Below are positions 8,785 through 18,930 of a stretch of DNA of 64,000 nt, in pieces. Both the position numbers and the translations under genes were made by a program. How positions within the stretch are numbered: the first letter of the stretch is position 1; every line of letters starts with the position of its first letter. The notes beneath the pieces are model-generated. The model had not been told where the DNA came from. It saw only the letters and a list, made by a program, of their open reading frames with translations, and ran no database searches. This DNA is from Ensifer adhaerens (GTDB lineage Bacteria; Pseudomonadota; Alphaproteobacteria; Rhizobiales; Rhizobiaceae), in NCBI RefSeq assembly GCF_002940685.1, contig NZ_PNFP01000020.1:1-64000 (forward strand), given 5' to 3'.

Positions 8785-10956
8785 TCAGGCGGCGTTGCGC
8801 GCCTTCAGCTCCAGACGGCGGCGGTGCAGCACCGGCTCGGTGTAGCCGTTCGGCTGCTCGCGACCCTTGAGAACGAGTTCGACGGCGGCCTTAAAGGCGA
8901 TCGAACCGTCGAAGTTGCCGGCCATGGCGACGTAGAGCGGATCATCCGCATTCTGACCGTCGACGACGGCCGCCATGCGCTTCATCGTATCGACCACCTG
9001 GGCCTCGCTGACGACGCCATGGTGCAGCCAGTTGGCCATGTGCTGGGCGGAAATGCGCAGCGTCGCGCGATCTTCCATCAGGCCGACATTGTTGATGTCG
9101 GGAACCTTCGAGCAGCCGACGCCCTGATCGACCCAGCGCACGACATAGCCGAGGATGCCTTGTGCGTTGTTGTCGAGTTCGCGCTGGATTTCCTCGGGCG
9201 TCCAGTTGGGGCGGACAGCGACCGGCACCGACAGGATGTCGGACAGCTTGGCGCGAGCGCGGCTCTTCAGGCTCGCCTGTACCTCGGCGACATTGACGCG
9301 GTGGTAGTGCGTCGCGTGCAACGTCGCGGCCGTCGGCGACGGAACCCATGCGGTGTTGGCGCCGGCCTTCGGATGGGCGATCTTCTGCTCAAGCATCGCC
9401 GCCATCAGGTCGGGCATCGCCCACATGCCCTTGCCGATCTGGGCGTGACCGGAGAGGCCGCATTCAAGGCCGATGTCGACGTTCCAGTTCTCGTAGGCGC
9501 CGATCCAGGCGGCCTGCTTCATGTCGCCCTTGCGGATCATCGGGCCGGCTTCCATGGAGGTGTGCATCTCGTCGCCGGTGCGGTCGAGGAAGCCGGTGTT
9601 GATGAAGACGACGCGCTCGCGGGCAGCGCGGATGCATTCCTTGAGGTTGACCGTCGTGCGGCGCTCCTCGTCCATGATGCCCATCTTCATGGTGTTGGCG
9701 GGCATGCCGAGCGCCTTCTCGACGCGGGCGAAAATCTCGCTGGCGAAGGCGACTTCTTCCGGCCCGTGCATCTTCGGCTTGACGACATACATGGACCCTT
9801 CGCGGGAGTTCATGCGGCGACCGCCGTTGCCGACATCGTGCAGGGCAATCAGCGCCGTCACCATGGCGTCCATGATGCCCTCAGGCACTTCGTTGCCGTC
9901 ACGGTCAAGGATAGCCGGATTCGTCATCAGGTGGCCGACATTGCGGACCAGCATCAGCGAGCGGCCGGGAAGCGACAGCGTGCCGCCGGCAGCAGCCCGG
10001 TAGGTGCGGTCGGCATTGAGGCGGCGAGTGAAGGTCTTGCCGCCCTTGGCGACCTCCTCTTCGAGGTCGCCCTTCATCAGGCCGAGCCAGTTGCGGTAGA
10101 CGACGACCTTGTCTTCGGCGTCGACGGCCGCGACCGAATCCTCGCAGTCCATGATCGTGGTGATCGCCGATTCGAGAACGACGTCGGAAATGCCGGCCGG
10201 ATCTTCCTTGCCGATCGGGGTGGAGGTGTCGAGAACGACGATCGCATGCAGGTTGTTGTGCCGGAGAACGATTTCCGAGCGCGCACCTTCCGAACCGGAA
10301 TGACCGGCAAACTGAGCCGCGTTGCGCAGCGAAGTGCTGGAGCCATCCTTGAGGCCGACCGTCAACGCACCGTCGGCAACCCTGAGCGAGGTAACGTCCT
10401 TCCAATTGCCCTTAGCCAGCGGTGCGCTGGCGTCGAGGAAGTCGCGTGCCCAGGCAATGACCTTGGCGCCGCGCTTCGGATTGTAGCCGCGGCCCTTTTC
10501 GGCACCATCGGCGTCCGAGATCGCGTCCGTACCGTAGAGCGCGTCATAGAGCGAACCCCAGCGCGCGTTGGCGGCGTTCAAGGCATAACGCGCGTTCATG
10601 ACGGGCACGACGAGCTGCGGACCGGCAATCGTTGCGATTTCCGGATCGACATTGGCGGTCGAAACGCTGAAGTCGCCGCCTTCCGGCAGCAGATAGCCGA
10701 TATCGCGCAGGAAGGCCTGATAGGTCTCGATGTCGCTGGGGGCGCCGTTCTGCTTGTACCAGCCGTCGAGCTTGGCCTGGAGATCGTCGCGCTTTGCCAG
10801 CAGCGCCCGGTTCTTCGGCGCCAGGTCGTGTACGAGGGCGGCAAGCTCAGCGAAGAAGTGCTCCGCATCGACGCCGGTGCCCGGCATCGCCTCTTCCACC
10901 AGAAACTGATGGAGACCCGCATCAATCTTCAACCCAAACTTCTCAATGCGGTCCAT
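8785..10956 (-). CDS. glcB: Malate synthase G
   Basis: Condenses glyoxylate with acetyl-CoA to malate in the glyoxylate shunt and in glyoxylate use. The 723-residue length and the sequence ([19 protein letters not shown] start; [40 protein letters not shown]) are those of the monomeric G isoform, not the shorter A form. The ATG at 10956 has AAGGAG just upstream; the frame extends 23 codons further but without such support. The 204-base upstream gap should hold its promoter. Isocitrate lyase is not in this window. Confidence 0.96.
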   Translation of the reverse strand: MDRIEKFGLKIDAGLHQFLVEEAMPGTGVDAEHFFAELAALVHDLAPKNRALLAKRDDLQAKLDGWYKQNGAPSDIETYQAFLRDIGYLLPEGGDFSVSTANVDPEIATIAGPQLVVPVMNARYALNAANARWGSLYDALYGTDAISDADGAEKGRGYNPKRGAKVIAWARDFLDASAPLAKGNWKDVTSLRVADGALTVGLKDGSSTSLRNAAQFAGHSGSEGARSEIVLRHNNLHAIVVLDTSTPIGKEDPAGISDVVLESAITTIMDCEDSVAAVDAEDKVVVYRNWLGLMKGDLEEEVAKGGKTFTRRLNADRTYRAAAGGTLSLPGRSLMLVRNVGHLMTNPAILDRDGNEVPEGIMDAMVTALIALHDVGNGGRRMNSREGSMYVVKPKMHGPEEVAFASEIFARVEKALGMPANTMKMGIMDEERRTTVNLKECIRAARERVVFINTGFLDRTGDEMHTSMEAGPMIRKGDMKQAAWIGAYENWNVDIGLECGLSGHAQIGKGMWAMPDLMAAMLEQKIAHPKAGANTAWVPSPTAATLHATHYHRVNVAEVQASLKSRARAKLSDILSVPVAVRPNWTPEEIQRELDNNAQGILGYVVRWVDQGVGCSKVPDINNVGLMEDRATLRISAQHMANWLHHGVVSEAQVVDTMKRMAAVVDGQNADDPLYVAMAGNFDGSIAFKAAVELVLKGREQPNGYTEPVLHRRRLELKARNAA

Positions 10957-11160
10957 CTGCCAACTCCTTGAAATAGACGTAAGGAGCGCCACCGATCCGG
11001 ACGGATCCGATGAACGCCCCAACATGTTGATCTTGCCCCTGAAGCCGATCGCGGACCAGCCCCAGGCGCAATGTGCGCGCGAAACGGCCGCAGTTTCTCA
11101 CCAATTCATTCCCTGTCAATTCTGCAAGGATGCGAAGAATTGTTTCCGAAATGGAAAAGA

Positions 11161-13164
11161 TCAATCGTGAGCGATGCGCGGCCGACCGCTTGCCGAGCAG
11201 ATAAACCGGGCCTCGATCAGCTTGCGGCTGCCTTCCACTTCGGGCGCGTCGATCTCCTCGCGCAACAGCGAGGCGGGATCATCGGCGCCATTGGTGCGGG
11301 CCGTCTCCAGCGCAACCGCTTCCGCTCGCGAGCGCGCGGCATTGAAAGCCTTTTCCTGGTCGAGAAAGCGCTCACTGGTCCCCGCACCGTTGACGACGAA
11401 GATGCCCTCCTCCGGCATGGTGACGAAAACCGTGACCGTGGCACTGACCTGGCCGACCACAGCGCCGACGGCATTGGCGACACCGGCCTCCTCCGGAATG
11501 GCGGTATCGGTTCCGAGCATCTCGGCGATATCAGGGTAATAGACCGGCGCCGAAGCACCGAGGCCGACAAGCGGACGATCGAGCGCGAGCGAGAAGCGGA
11601 CGATGCCCGGGGTGCGGTTGAGCGCGCGATCGACGGCCTGCGAGACGGCGGGATCGATGGCGCCCGCGCCGTCTTCGCCGAGACAGGCCTGCAGGATGAC
11701 TTCGGAGGATTGCCGCGTCAGCCGGTCGACGATCATCTGAGCCATGACTTCCGGCGAGGGCGCGATCGGTTGGCCGGAGCCGTCGCGCGTGCGGGCCGCA
11801 AGCTGAATGCCAAGCTCAGCCGCTTCGCGATTCCATTGCGACTGCCGGCCGAGCACATGCATGGCATCGGATGGCGTCAGGCCGCAGATATGCACGAGCC
11901 CACGCGCGACCAGCCGGTCGAGCGTCGCCTTCTGCGGGGTGGAGACCAGCAGCGTTTCGAGCGCCACGGGCACGCTGCCGATGCGCTCGTAAAGCGCCTC
12001 TTCCTGCGGCTGCAGGCCGCTTGCCAGATGATCCGGCAGACCGGTGCGCACGGCAAGGCGGCCGTCGTGGCGCCCGCGGTGCTGCGCGCGCATCTGCTTC
12101 TCCAGCACCGAGACGACGGCATCGCCATGGAGCGTCGCAGCAAGGCTCAGCGGCATCAGCCGGCGCGGACCGAGATCGAGCTTGGCCTTGAGCCCGCGAT
12201 CGTTGATGCGCACCTCCGAATCGCCGCCAAGGCCATAGGTGCGCATCGCCACCGCCTCGACCATGGTGCGGAAGCCGCCGACGACGGCGCCTTCTGCATC
12301 GAGACGCGGACGACCGCCGTCAAGCACGGCCACGTCGGTGGTGGTTCCGCCGATATCCGAAACCACGGCATTGTCGAGACCGGTCAGATGCCGGGCACCA
12401 ACGAGGCTTGCGGCCGGACCGGAGAGGATCGTCTCGATCGGGCGCAGACGCGCTTCTTCAGCCGAGATCAGGGCACCGTCGCCGCGCACCACCATCATGG
12501 GCACGTCGATGCCGCGCGCCTTCAGAAAACCTTCGCAGGAACCGATCAGCCGGTCGATCATCGACACCAGCCGGGCATTGAGCAGCGTCGTGAGGGCGCG
12601 GCGCGGACCGCCGAGCTTCGAGGACAGCTCGTGGCTGCAGGTCACCGGCAGGTGCGAGACTTCGCGGATGCGGTCGCGCACCCGCTTCTCATGATCCGGA
12701 TTGCGCACGGCGAAGTAGCCGGCAATGGCAAACGAGGAAACCTGGGCTGCAAGCGTTGGCAGCGCGGCGTCGAGTTCGCCCATGTCGAGCGGGGTTTCGC
12801 CGCCATGCACGTTGTGGCCGCCGGGCAAGAAGATCACCGGGTCGGAGCCGAGCGCTTCGAGCAATCCGTCGCGCTTCAGGTCGTCCGGCCCGAAGCCGAT
12901 CATGACCAGACCGGCGCGTCCCCCCTGCCCTTCGACCAGGGCGTTGGTCGCAAGCGTCGTCGACAGCGACACCATGCTGATCGCCGAGACCGGCACCTTC
13001 GCCTGGTCGAGCACGGCCTCGACCGCGCCGGAAATGCCGACCGCGAGGTCGTGGCGGGTCGTCAGCGCCTTGGCCTTGGCGACGACGCCTTGCGTTTCCG
13101 AGAAGAGAACGGCGTCGGTATAGGTGCCGCCCGTGTCGATGCCGAGTAGAAAATGGGAGGTCAA
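11161..13164 (-). CDS. Hydantoinase/oxoprolinase family protein (HyuA type)
   Basis: A 667-residue HyuA-like subunit with the ASKHA-type phosphate motifs LGIDTGGTYTDAVL near the N-terminus and SDIGGTTTDVAVLDGG in the middle. The family includes ATP-dependent N-methylhydantoinase, 5-oxoprolinase and acetone carboxylase subunits, which normally pair with a HyuB partner. None is adjacent here, so the substrate is unknown. The start is TTG at 13164, needed to include the phosphate-binding strand; GGGAGG is seen within the first codons rather than ahead of them, so the start is moderately sure. Confidence 0.85.
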   Translation of the reverse strand: MTSHFLLGIDTGGTYTDAVLFSETQGVVAKAKALTTRHDLAVGISGAVEAVLDQAKVPVSAISMVSLSTTLATNALVEGQGGRAGLVMIGFGPDDLKRDGLLEALGSDPVIFLPGGHNVHGGETPLDMGELDAALPTLAAQVSSFAIAGYFAVRNPDHEKRVRDRIREVSHLPVTCSHELSSKLGGPRRALTTLLNARLVSMIDRLIGSCEGFLKARGIDVPMMVVRGDGALISAEEARLRPIETILSGPAASLVGARHLTGLDNAVVSDIGGTTTDVAVLDGGRPRLDAEGAVVGGFRTMVEAVAMRTYGLGGDSEVRINDRGLKAKLDLGPRRLMPLSLAATLHGDAVVSVLEKQMRAQHRGRHDGRLAVRTGLPDHLASGLQPQEEALYERIGSVPVALETLLVSTPQKATLDRLVARGLVHICGLTPSDAMHVLGRQSQWNREAAELGIQLAARTRDGSGQPIAPSPEVMAQMIVDRLTRQSSEVILQACLGEDGAGAIDPAVSQAVDRALNRTPGIVRFSLALDRPLVGLGASAPVYYPDIAEMLGTDTAIPEEAGVANAVGAVVGQVSATVTVFVTMPEEGIFVVNGAGTSERFLDQEKAFNAARSRAEAVALETARTNGADDPASLLREEIDAPEVEGSRKLIEARFICSASGRPRIAHD

Positions 13165-13255
13165 TTCGCGCAGTCCGGTATTCGCGCGGGGCTAAGGGCC
13201 CCGGGTTCAATGGGGATCGATGCGGTGATATGACATATTTCAGGAGAAAACCATC

Positions 13256-13942
13256 GTGTCGCAGACATCGACGATGAGTTCAGCGACACCGATGAGAATG
13301 GCAGGGGTCCATCGCATGCTCGAATGCCGCCATCCGTTGCTCGTCGCCTTGCTGTCAGCGGGCATCCTGTGTCTTTCGGCAATCTCGTCGCGGGCACAGG
13401 ACGCGGACGAGGAGGAATACAAGCCGCAACTGCCCGAAGTCGCCATCTACAAGGCGATGCTCGACGCCAACAAGCAGACCGGATGGATCCAGTTTCGCGA
13501 CTATGACGACCGGCAACTGATCTACTTCACCGCATTGCAGACGATGCATTGCCGGCTATCGGAAATCCGCTATTCGATCAATTCCGACGCGCTCGACCAG
13601 CGCTTCCCATTGGCCAAGTGCAATCCGCAGCTGCCGTTCAACCTGCCGGGCGACGAGACGGCCGAGTACGTCTACATCTCCCTGCCCGCAAAAACGGCAC
13701 AGACGCTGACGATCCAGGCGGTCTGGGACGATGGCGCGGGCAGCGAGATCGTCGTCTACAAGCCCTGCGACAATGCCGGTGACGCCACCTGCGCCCAGAT
13801 CAAGACGATCAAGAAGCCGTCGAAGCTGCTGCAACAGCCAAAGCCGGCGGACTCTCCGGTGCGTTCCGTTCAGTCGCCGATCCCCGGCAAGACCTTCAGC
13901 GAACCGAAACCCTCATCGGCAAGCCGCCCCGCGGTTGAGTAG
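13256..13942 (+). CDS. Secreted protein of unknown function
   Basis: Up to 228 residues with a hydrophobic export signal (HPLLVALLSAGILCLSAISSRAQ), so probably periplasmic. The mature part is acidic and contains four Cys in two regions (MHCRL, AKCNP and KPCDN, ATCAQ) that could form disulfides; the tail is Pro/Ser/Lys-rich and low complexity. I do not recognise a family. Start choice is uncertain: GTG 13256 has AGGAG nine bases upstream, while ATG 13292 or 13316 would place the signal peptide nearer the N-terminus. Its 3' end overlaps the convergent P450 gene by 47 bases. Confidence 0.72.
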   Translation: MSQTSTMSSATPMRMAGVHRMLECRHPLLVALLSAGILCLSAISSRAQDADEEEYKPQLPEVAIYKAMLDANKQTGWIQFRDYDDRQLIYFTALQTMHCRLSEIRYSINSDALDQRFPLAKCNPQLPFNLPGDETAEYVYISLPAKTAQTLTIQAVWDDGAGSEIVVYKPCDNAGDATCAQIKTIKKPSKLLQQPKPADSPVRSVQSPIPGKTFSEPKPSSASRPAVE

Positions 13943-15296
13943 TGAGCCGCTGCACCGGCCAGGGATTGGTTTCCGCCGTCATATCGAAGCGGTAGCGATG
14001 CATCATCACCGCAAGCGCGATCACCGCTTCCTGCAGCGCGAAGGTGGCACCGATGCAGACGCGCGGGCCGGCGCCGAAAGGCAGATACTGGTAGCGGTGC
14101 AGCTTCTCGCGGTTTTCCGGCAGGAAACGCTCGGGCATGAAGGCGCGCGGCTTATCCCAATAGAGCACGTGGCGATGCAAGGTCCAGGGCATGATCAGCA
14201 CGGCGATCCCCTTAGGGATGTGTACCCGCTTGCCGGACGGCGAGGTCCACTCGTCTTCCTCGATCGCGGCGCGATTGATCGACGGCGCCGGCGGATAGAG
14301 CCGCATCGCCTCCTCGAAGGCGGCGAGCACATGCGGCATCAGGCCGAGCCAGTCGACCGGCTCGGCCCCGCTTGCGATCGCCGCATCGATCTCGGCTTCC
14401 ATGATCTCGCGATAGGCCGTCGTGTTGGCGACGCAATAGAGGGTCCAGGCGAGCGCCCGGGCGGTCGTTTCGTGCCCGGCACCGATAAAGGTCAGGATAT
14501 TGTCCTCGATCTCGGCGGTCGAAAGGCCCTGGCTGCCCTCGATCTCCAGAAGCAGGGTCAGAAAATCCTGCGGCGTGCCCTTAGGGTCCTCGGCCATCTT
14601 GCGGCGGCGCAGCGCCATGGTTTCGGACACGATCGAGCGGAAGCGGTTCATCACCTTCTTGCCGCCGATGCGCGTCAGGCGCGGAATCCACTTCGGAGCG
14701 AGCAGGATATCCATCGGATCGACCCGGCCCATGCGGTGCAGCAACTCCTCGACGCTCTGCACGAACCCGTCCCGCTCGACCGCGACTTCGCCCGAGAACA
14801 GCGTTTCGGCCAGGATGTCGAAGGTCAGCTCCGTCATGTCGTTGGCGAGATTGGTCGTGAACGGGGCTTTCGTGGCTTCGGCGTAACGCTCGACGAACGC
14901 TTCCGAACTGCGCAGCATCTGGCCGGCAAAGCCCTTGGCGTGGCGCGGTGTAAACACCGGCGCCATGGCCTTGCGCGAGCGCTTCCAGACCTCGCCTTCG
15001 GCGGTCAGCAGACCGTCGCGCAGGATCGGTCTGAGGATCAGCCGGCGCACCTTCGACATTTCGTAGTTGGCGACATTGTCGACGAGGATGTGGCGGATGA
15101 GGCCGGGATCGTTGACGATCAGCGTGCGCTGCGTGGCGAACCTCGTCTCGATCCAGGGCAAGGTGTAGGACGGCTCGCCCCAAAGCTCGAGCGGGTTGCG
15201 CAGGACGGTCCTGATGATCTTCAGGTAGGAAGGAATGCCAATGCGAGGAATGGGAGCCGGCGGCTCGAAGGGCTCCGGACGCATGTCCATGATCAT
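13896..15296 (-). CDS. Cytochrome P450
   Basis: A soluble 466-residue P450. The I-helix oxygen-activation motif is AGHETT, the ExxR pair is in FEEAMRLYPP, PERF is in MPERFLPEN, and the haem loop FGAGPRVCIG places the Cys ligand at residue 414. Class and substrate cannot be read from sequence; no ferredoxin or reductase gene is adjacent. The ATG at 15296 is chosen over the upstream ATG at 15341 because GAGAAAAGG precedes it and upstream residues look unlike a P450 N-terminus; ATG 15290 is also possible. Confidence 0.92.
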   Translation of the reverse strand: MIMDMRPEPFEPPAPIPRIGIPSYLKIIRTVLRNPLELWGEPSYTLPWIETRFATQRTLIVNDPGLIRHILVDNVANYEMSKVRRLILRPILRDGLLTAEGEVWKRSRKAMAPVFTPRHAKGFAGQMLRSSEAFVERYAEATKAPFTTNLANDMTELTFDILAETLFSGEVAVERDGFVQSVEELLHRMGRVDPMDILLAPKWIPRLTRIGGKKVMNRFRSIVSETMALRRRKMAEDPKGTPQDFLTLLLEIEGSQGLSTAEIEDNILTFIGAGHETTARALAWTLYCVANTTAYREIMEAEIDAAIASGAEPVDWLGLMPHVLAAFEEAMRLYPPAPSINRAAIEEDEWTSPSGKRVHIPKGIAVLIMPWTLHRHVLYWDKPRAFMPERFLPENREKLHRYQYLPFGAGPRVCIGATFALQEAVIALAVMMHRYRFDMTAETNPWPVQRLTTQPRGGLPMRVSVR

Positions 15297-15351
15297 TGCC
15301 TTTTCTCGATTGTGCCAGGATTTCAGGTTTTTACGGCGCAATCAAGGAAAG

Positions 15352-15367
15352 TGCTTCACGTGAATCA
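15352..15367. other. parS-like ParB-binding 16-mer (site A)
   Basis: TGCTTCACGTGAATCA matches the widely conserved parS sequence TGTTTCACGTGAAACA at 14 of 16 positions, including the whole central TTCACGTGAA. It lies in the 68-base gap between the P450 and DUF1402 genes. ParB binding is inferred. Confidence 0.5.
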
Positions 15368-16309
15368 CAAGAGGCTTTCGAGCTCCGGCAGCTTGTCGTT
15401 GACGAGCCAGCCATAATAATTTTCTTCCGGCCACTGTGCCTGGCCGCTCTGGATCCTGGCTGCGAGCGCTGCGGCCCGGCTGTCGGGATTGCCAACGTTG
15501 TAGAGCGTCGCGGTCACCCCGGGATTGGTCGAGATATCGACGCCGGCGATCGACTTGTAGGCGTCGATCGAATGACGGATCGAGGCCGCCATATAGGCAA
15601 GCGAGACATCCGGATCCATGATCGCCTCATAGACGCCGGCGGCATTGTTTTCGTCGAGACGATCATAACCCGAGGTCTTTGCGACGATATCGGTCAGCAT
15701 CAGCGCCGTCAGCGGGTTGATCTGGCCGAGGCCGAAGGTCTGCCCGGCAAAGAACGGCTGGAAGAACACGGCGCTGAAGCGGTTGTTGGGGAAGGACTTG
15801 CCGCCGACCGACTTGCCGCGGAAGTCGTTGTCCCAGACGCGTTCGCGGCAGCTCCAGAGCGCATAGGCGCCTCTCTTGGCGCCGCACTCGGAAAATTGCG
15901 GCCGAGCCACGAATTCGGCGACGGTCTCGCCATCGTATCCGAACTGGAAGCTGTTGCCGGCATAGGCGGCCGCCTTGACGTAGTAGGATTGCAGCCGGTC
16001 ATAGGCGTCGACATTGTAGGTGTGCTCGCCGACGATGGCGCCGACCATGTGGATCGGCGCGATGCCATAGGCGCCCGACACGGACTTGATCTTGCTGATC
16101 AGCTGCTTGTCGGTCGCCAAGAGATCGCGAACCTTCTCGAACTTGGCGTCAAACGAGGTGCGGCCAGCCTTGGTGCGGCGCACGGAAGCGCCGGGGATTG
16201 CCGGCTGCTCGACGTTGCGGTTGCCCGGCGGGACGTCGGTCGCGGCGAATGTCTGGCTTGCGGTCAGGCAAAACGTGGCGATAGCGAGCATGCAGGCGGT
16301 AAAACGCAC
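15365..16309 (-). CDS. DUF1402 family periplasmic protein
   Basis: A 314-residue protein with a cleavable signal peptide (MRFTACMLAIATFCLTASQTFA). The body matches the alphaproteobacterial DUF1402 family (IAPIHMVGAIVGEHTYNVDAYD, FGLGQINPLTALMLTD, DPDVSLAYMAASI), whose Glu-containing helix and GLGQINP segment recall the lysozyme-like fold of lytic transglycosylases. A peptidoglycan role is therefore possible but unproven. The start is GTG 16309 with AGGAAG upstream; ATG 16291 would still leave a signal peptide. Confidence 0.8.
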   Translation of the reverse strand: MRFTACMLAIATFCLTASQTFAATDVPPGNRNVEQPAIPGASVRRTKAGRTSFDAKFEKVRDLLATDKQLISKIKSVSGAYGIAPIHMVGAIVGEHTYNVDAYDRLQSYYVKAAAYAGNSFQFGYDGETVAEFVARPQFSECGAKRGAYALWSCRERVWDNDFRGKSVGGKSFPNNRFSAVFFQPFFAGQTFGLGQINPLTALMLTDIVAKTSGYDRLDENNAAGVYEAIMDPDVSLAYMAASIRHSIDAYKSIAGVDISTNPGVTATLYNVGNPDSRAAALAARIQSGQAQWPEENYYGWLVNDKLPELESLL

Positions 16310-16419
16310 GATCTCTTCTTCCTGTGACTGGTGGAGGCTGCCTCGGTCGGCGGGGCGCTCCTACGCCAAGATCATGTCGGAAACATGCCCGGACCACGAT
16401 CGTATCCGCGTCCGTGTTA

Positions 16420-16456
16420 GAAAAATTAAGGCCGCCTGTCGAGAGACAGGCGGCCT
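16420..16456 (-). terminator. Rho-independent terminator after hslU
   Basis: An 11-bp stem GGCCGCCTGTC/GACAGGCGGCC (16429-16439 and 16444-16454) with a four-base loop; read on the minus strand it is followed by TTAATTTTT. It lies about 50 bases beyond the hslU stop. Confidence 0.88.
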
Positions 16457-16504
16457 CAAGTATTCAGGGTTGCGACCGCTTGCGCGTACGCTTCGACCGA
16501 AATG

Positions 16505-17809
16505 TCACAGGATGTAGCGCGACAGATCGGTGTTGGCGGCGAGATCGCCGACATGCTTGCGGACATATTCGGCATCGATCGTCACTTCGTGGCCGGCACG
16601 GTCGGGTGCGTTGAACGATATCTCGTCCAGCACGCGCTCCATCACCGTCTGCAGCCGACGGGCGCCGATGTTTTCGACGGTCGCGTTCAAATGCACCGCG
16701 ACATCGGCGAGCGCATCGATCGCGTCGTCGGTGAAGTCGAGCTTGACCTCTTCGGTATCCAGGAGCGCCTTGTACTGGCGGATGAGGCTGGCCTCGGTTT
16801 CCGTCAGGATGCGGCGGAAGTCTTCCTTGGTCAGTGCCCGAAGCTCGACGCGGATCGGCAGGCGACCCTGCAATTCCGGCAGGAGATCCGAGGGCTTGGC
16901 CACATGGAAGGCGCCGGAGGCGATGAACAGGATATGGTCGGTCTTGACCGGCCCGTACTTGGTGGCAACCGTCGTGCCTTCGACGAGTGGCAAGAGGTCG
17001 CGCTGCACGCCTTCGCGCGACACGCCCGCCCCCATGCCGCCCTCTCGCGAGGCGATCTTGTCGATCTCGTCGAGGAAGACGATGCCGTCGTCCTCGACTG
17101 CCTTCACCGCCTCGCGCTGGATCTGCTCGTTGTCGAGCAGCTTGTCGGACTCGTCGTTGATCAGGAGATCGTAGGAGGCCTTGACCGTCGTCTTGACCTT
17201 CTTGGTGCGGCCGCCCATGGCCTTGCCGAACATTTCCGAGAGGTTCAGGACGCCGATATTGGCGCCCGGCATGCCCGGGATTTCGAAACCGCCCGGCGCA
17301 CCGGTCTCGGCGAGGTCGACTTCGATCTCCTTGTCGTCGAGTTCATTGGCGCGCAGCTTCTTGCGGAAGCTGTCGCGTGTCGCCGGCGAGGCCGTGGCGC
17401 CGACCAGCGCGTCGAGCACGCGCTCCTCGGCGTTCTGGTGGGCCTTGGCCTTGACCTCGACGCGGCGCTTTTCGCGCACGAGACCGATCCCGACCTCGAC
17501 GAGGTCACGGATGATCTGCTCGACATCGCGGCCGACATAGCCGACCTCGGTGAACTTGGTCGCCTCGACCTTGACGAAGGGCGCGCCGGCGAGCTTGGCA
17601 AGGCGCCTGGAAATCTCGGTCTTGCCGACGCCGGTCGGTCCGATCATCAGAATGTTCTTCGGCATCACCTCGTCGCGCAGCTCGTCGCCAAGCTGCTGGC
17701 GGCGCCAGCGGTTGCGCAGCGCAATCGCCACGGCGCGCTTGGCGTCCTTCTGGCCGATGATGAAACGGTCGAGTTCCGACACGATTTCCCTTGGTGAAAA
17801 CGTACTCAT
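16505..17809 (-). CDS. hslU: ATP-dependent protease ATPase subunit HslU
   Basis: AAA+ unfoldase of 434 residues that feeds substrates to the HslV peptidase in the cytoplasm. Walker [10 protein letters not shown] is at residues 57-65, Walker B is in [12 protein letters not shown] near residue 240, the pore motif GYVGRDVE near residue 90, and the C-terminal tail SRYIL inserts into HslV pockets. Its ATG overlaps the stop of the acetyltransferase gene in an ATGA arrangement, so the three genes hslV, acetyltransferase and hslU are translated as one operon. Confidence 0.97.
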   Translation of the reverse strand: MSTFSPREIVSELDRFIIGQKDAKRAVAIALRNRWRRQQLGDELRDEVMPKNILMIGPTGVGKTEISRRLAKLAGAPFVKVEATKFTEVGYVGRDVEQIIRDLVEVGIGLVREKRRVEVKAKAHQNAEERVLDALVGATASPATRDSFRKKLRANELDDKEIEVDLAETGAPGGFEIPGMPGANIGVLNLSEMFGKAMGGRTKKVKTTVKASYDLLINDESDKLLDNEQIQREAVKAVEDDGIVFLDEIDKIASREGGMGAGVSREGVQRDLLPLVEGTTVATKYGPVKTDHILFIASGAFHVAKPSDLLPELQGRLPIRVELRALTKEDFRRILTETEASLIRQYKALLDTEEVKLDFTDDAIDALADVAVHLNATVENIGARRLQTVMERVLDEISFNAPDRAGHEVTIDAEYVRKHVGDLAANTDLSRYIL

Positions 17810-18330
17810 GTAGTCCTCTCAAACTCGGTCCGCGTCAGCTCCATCAGGAGCGTGCGGCCGGATGCATCAATCCATTCTGCATAGGGCACGAAGCCAGCCT
17901 TGGAGTAGGCACTGACCGCGCGCCGGTTGCCGGCGTCAGGGTCGATCACGATCCGCGGCGCGCCGGCGGCAAACAGCCGTTCGGCGAAAGCCCGGAGCGC
18001 CAGTGGGGCGACGCCCCTGCCCGTCAGTTCCGCCGGGCCGACGAAGATGTCGATACCGGGCACATCGGCCGGCAGATCCTTCACCCAGGACTCCTCGTCC
18101 GGATATTGATGGGGCTTCCAGGACTGGATGTAGCCCGCCGGTTCGCCGGCCACGTGGAAGATGAAGCCTTCCACCTCTCCAGACGCGCAGCCTTCGCGGA
18201 TCAGTTCCACTTCCTTGTCCGGATCGCCCCACCATTGCCGCACATGCGGTTCGCTCAGCCAGGCATGCAGCATCGAGAGGTGGCCATCGGCCACCGGAAC
18301 GAAACTGACATGCGGCCGGTCATTCGGCAT
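17806..18330 (-). CDS. GNAT family N-acetyltransferase (AAC(6')-like)
   Basis: A 174-residue acetyltransferase. It has the acetyl-CoA loop region [22 protein letters not shown], then [22 protein letters not shown], typical of the branch containing aminoglycoside 6'-N-acetyltransferases and siderophore acylases. ATG 18330 ([11 protein letters not shown]) is chosen: it overlaps the end of hslV by 11 bases, and its stop overlaps the hslU start by 4, so it sits tightly inside the protease operon. Substrate is unknown; resistance activity should not be assumed. Confidence 0.85.
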   Translation of the reverse strand: MPNDRPHVSFVPVADGHLSMLHAWLSEPHVRQWWGDPDKEVELIREGCASGEVEGFIFHVAGEPAGYIQSWKPHQYPDEESWVKDLPADVPGIDIFVGPAELTGRGVAPLALRAFAERLFAAGAPRIVIDPDAGNRRAVSAYSKAGFVPYAEWIDASGRTLLMELTRTEFERTT

Positions 18331-18877
18331 CCAGCGTCTCCACCACGATATTGTGGTTTGTGTAGACGCAGATGTCACCGGCTATCTGCAGCGCCCGGCG
18401 GGCGATGTCTTCGGCCGACTTGTCGCTGTCCATGAGCGCGCGGGCCGCGGCAAAAGCGTAGTTGCCGCCCGATCCGATGGCGATCGTGCCATGCTCAGGC
18501 TCCAGCACGTCGCCATTGCCGGTGATGGCAAGGGTGATCGACTTGTCGGCGACCAGCATCATAGCCTCGAGATTGCGCAGATACTTGTTGGTGCGCCAGT
18601 CCTTGGCGAGCTCGACGGCCGCGCGCATCAACTGATCGGGATATTGCTCAAGCTTGGCTTCGAGCCTTTCAAGCAGCGTGAAGGCATCGGCCGTCGCACC
18701 GGCAAAGCCGGCGATGACGTCACCCTTGGCAAGGCGCCGCACCTTGCGCGCGTTGCTCTTCATCACGGTCTGGCCGAGGCTCACCTGGCCATCGCCGGCC
18801 ATCACCACCTTGCCATCCTTGCGTACCGTGATGATGGTCGTCGCATGCATCGTTCCGTAGGGATTGTGTTCACTCAT
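18320..18877 (-). CDS. hslV: ATP-dependent protease peptidase subunit HslV
   Basis: Proteasome-beta-like threonine peptidase of 185 residues. The catalytic strand [19 protein letters not shown] starts at Thr13, so 12 residues ([12 protein letters not shown]) must be removed to free the nucleophile, unlike the E. coli form where only Met is removed. An internal ATG (residue 10) would still leave His-Ala. Upstream on this strand, TTGCAA (18968-18973) and ACATAGG (18944-18950) could be a heat-shock-type promoter, but the match is weak. Confidence 0.95.
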   Translation of the reverse strand: MSEHNPYGTMHATTIITVRKDGKVVMAGDGQVSLGQTVMKSNARKVRRLAKGDVIAGFAGATADAFTLLERLEAKLEQYPDQLMRAAVELAKDWRTNKYLRNLEAMMLVADKSITLAITGNGDVLEPEHGTIAIGSGGNYAFAAARALMDSDKSAEDIARRALQIAGDICVYTNHNIVVETLDAE

Positions 18878-18914
18878 GAAGGTACCTGTCGGCCCCCAAT
18901 ACGCGGGGCGTTGC

Positions 18915-18930
18915 GGCTCGGATCCGAGCC
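18915..18930. repeat. 16-bp perfect palindrome in the hslV/hisB divergent gap
   Basis: GGCTCGGATCCGAGCC lies 38 bases upstream of the hslV start, downstream of the weak promoter candidate. It could form a hairpin in the hslV leader or bind a dimeric regulator. Chance is not excluded. Confidence 0.35.

Noticed and set aside
8824-10971. A 715-codon plus-strand frame opposite malate synthase
   Set aside because: The minus-strand malate synthase is unmistakable; the opposite frame is His/Arg/Asp-rich without motifs.
17806-18330. Calling the operon acetyltransferase an aminoglycoside-resistance gene
   Set aside because: Similarity to AAC(6') enzymes is at fold and loop level only; a housekeeping location within hslVU argues against a resistance role.
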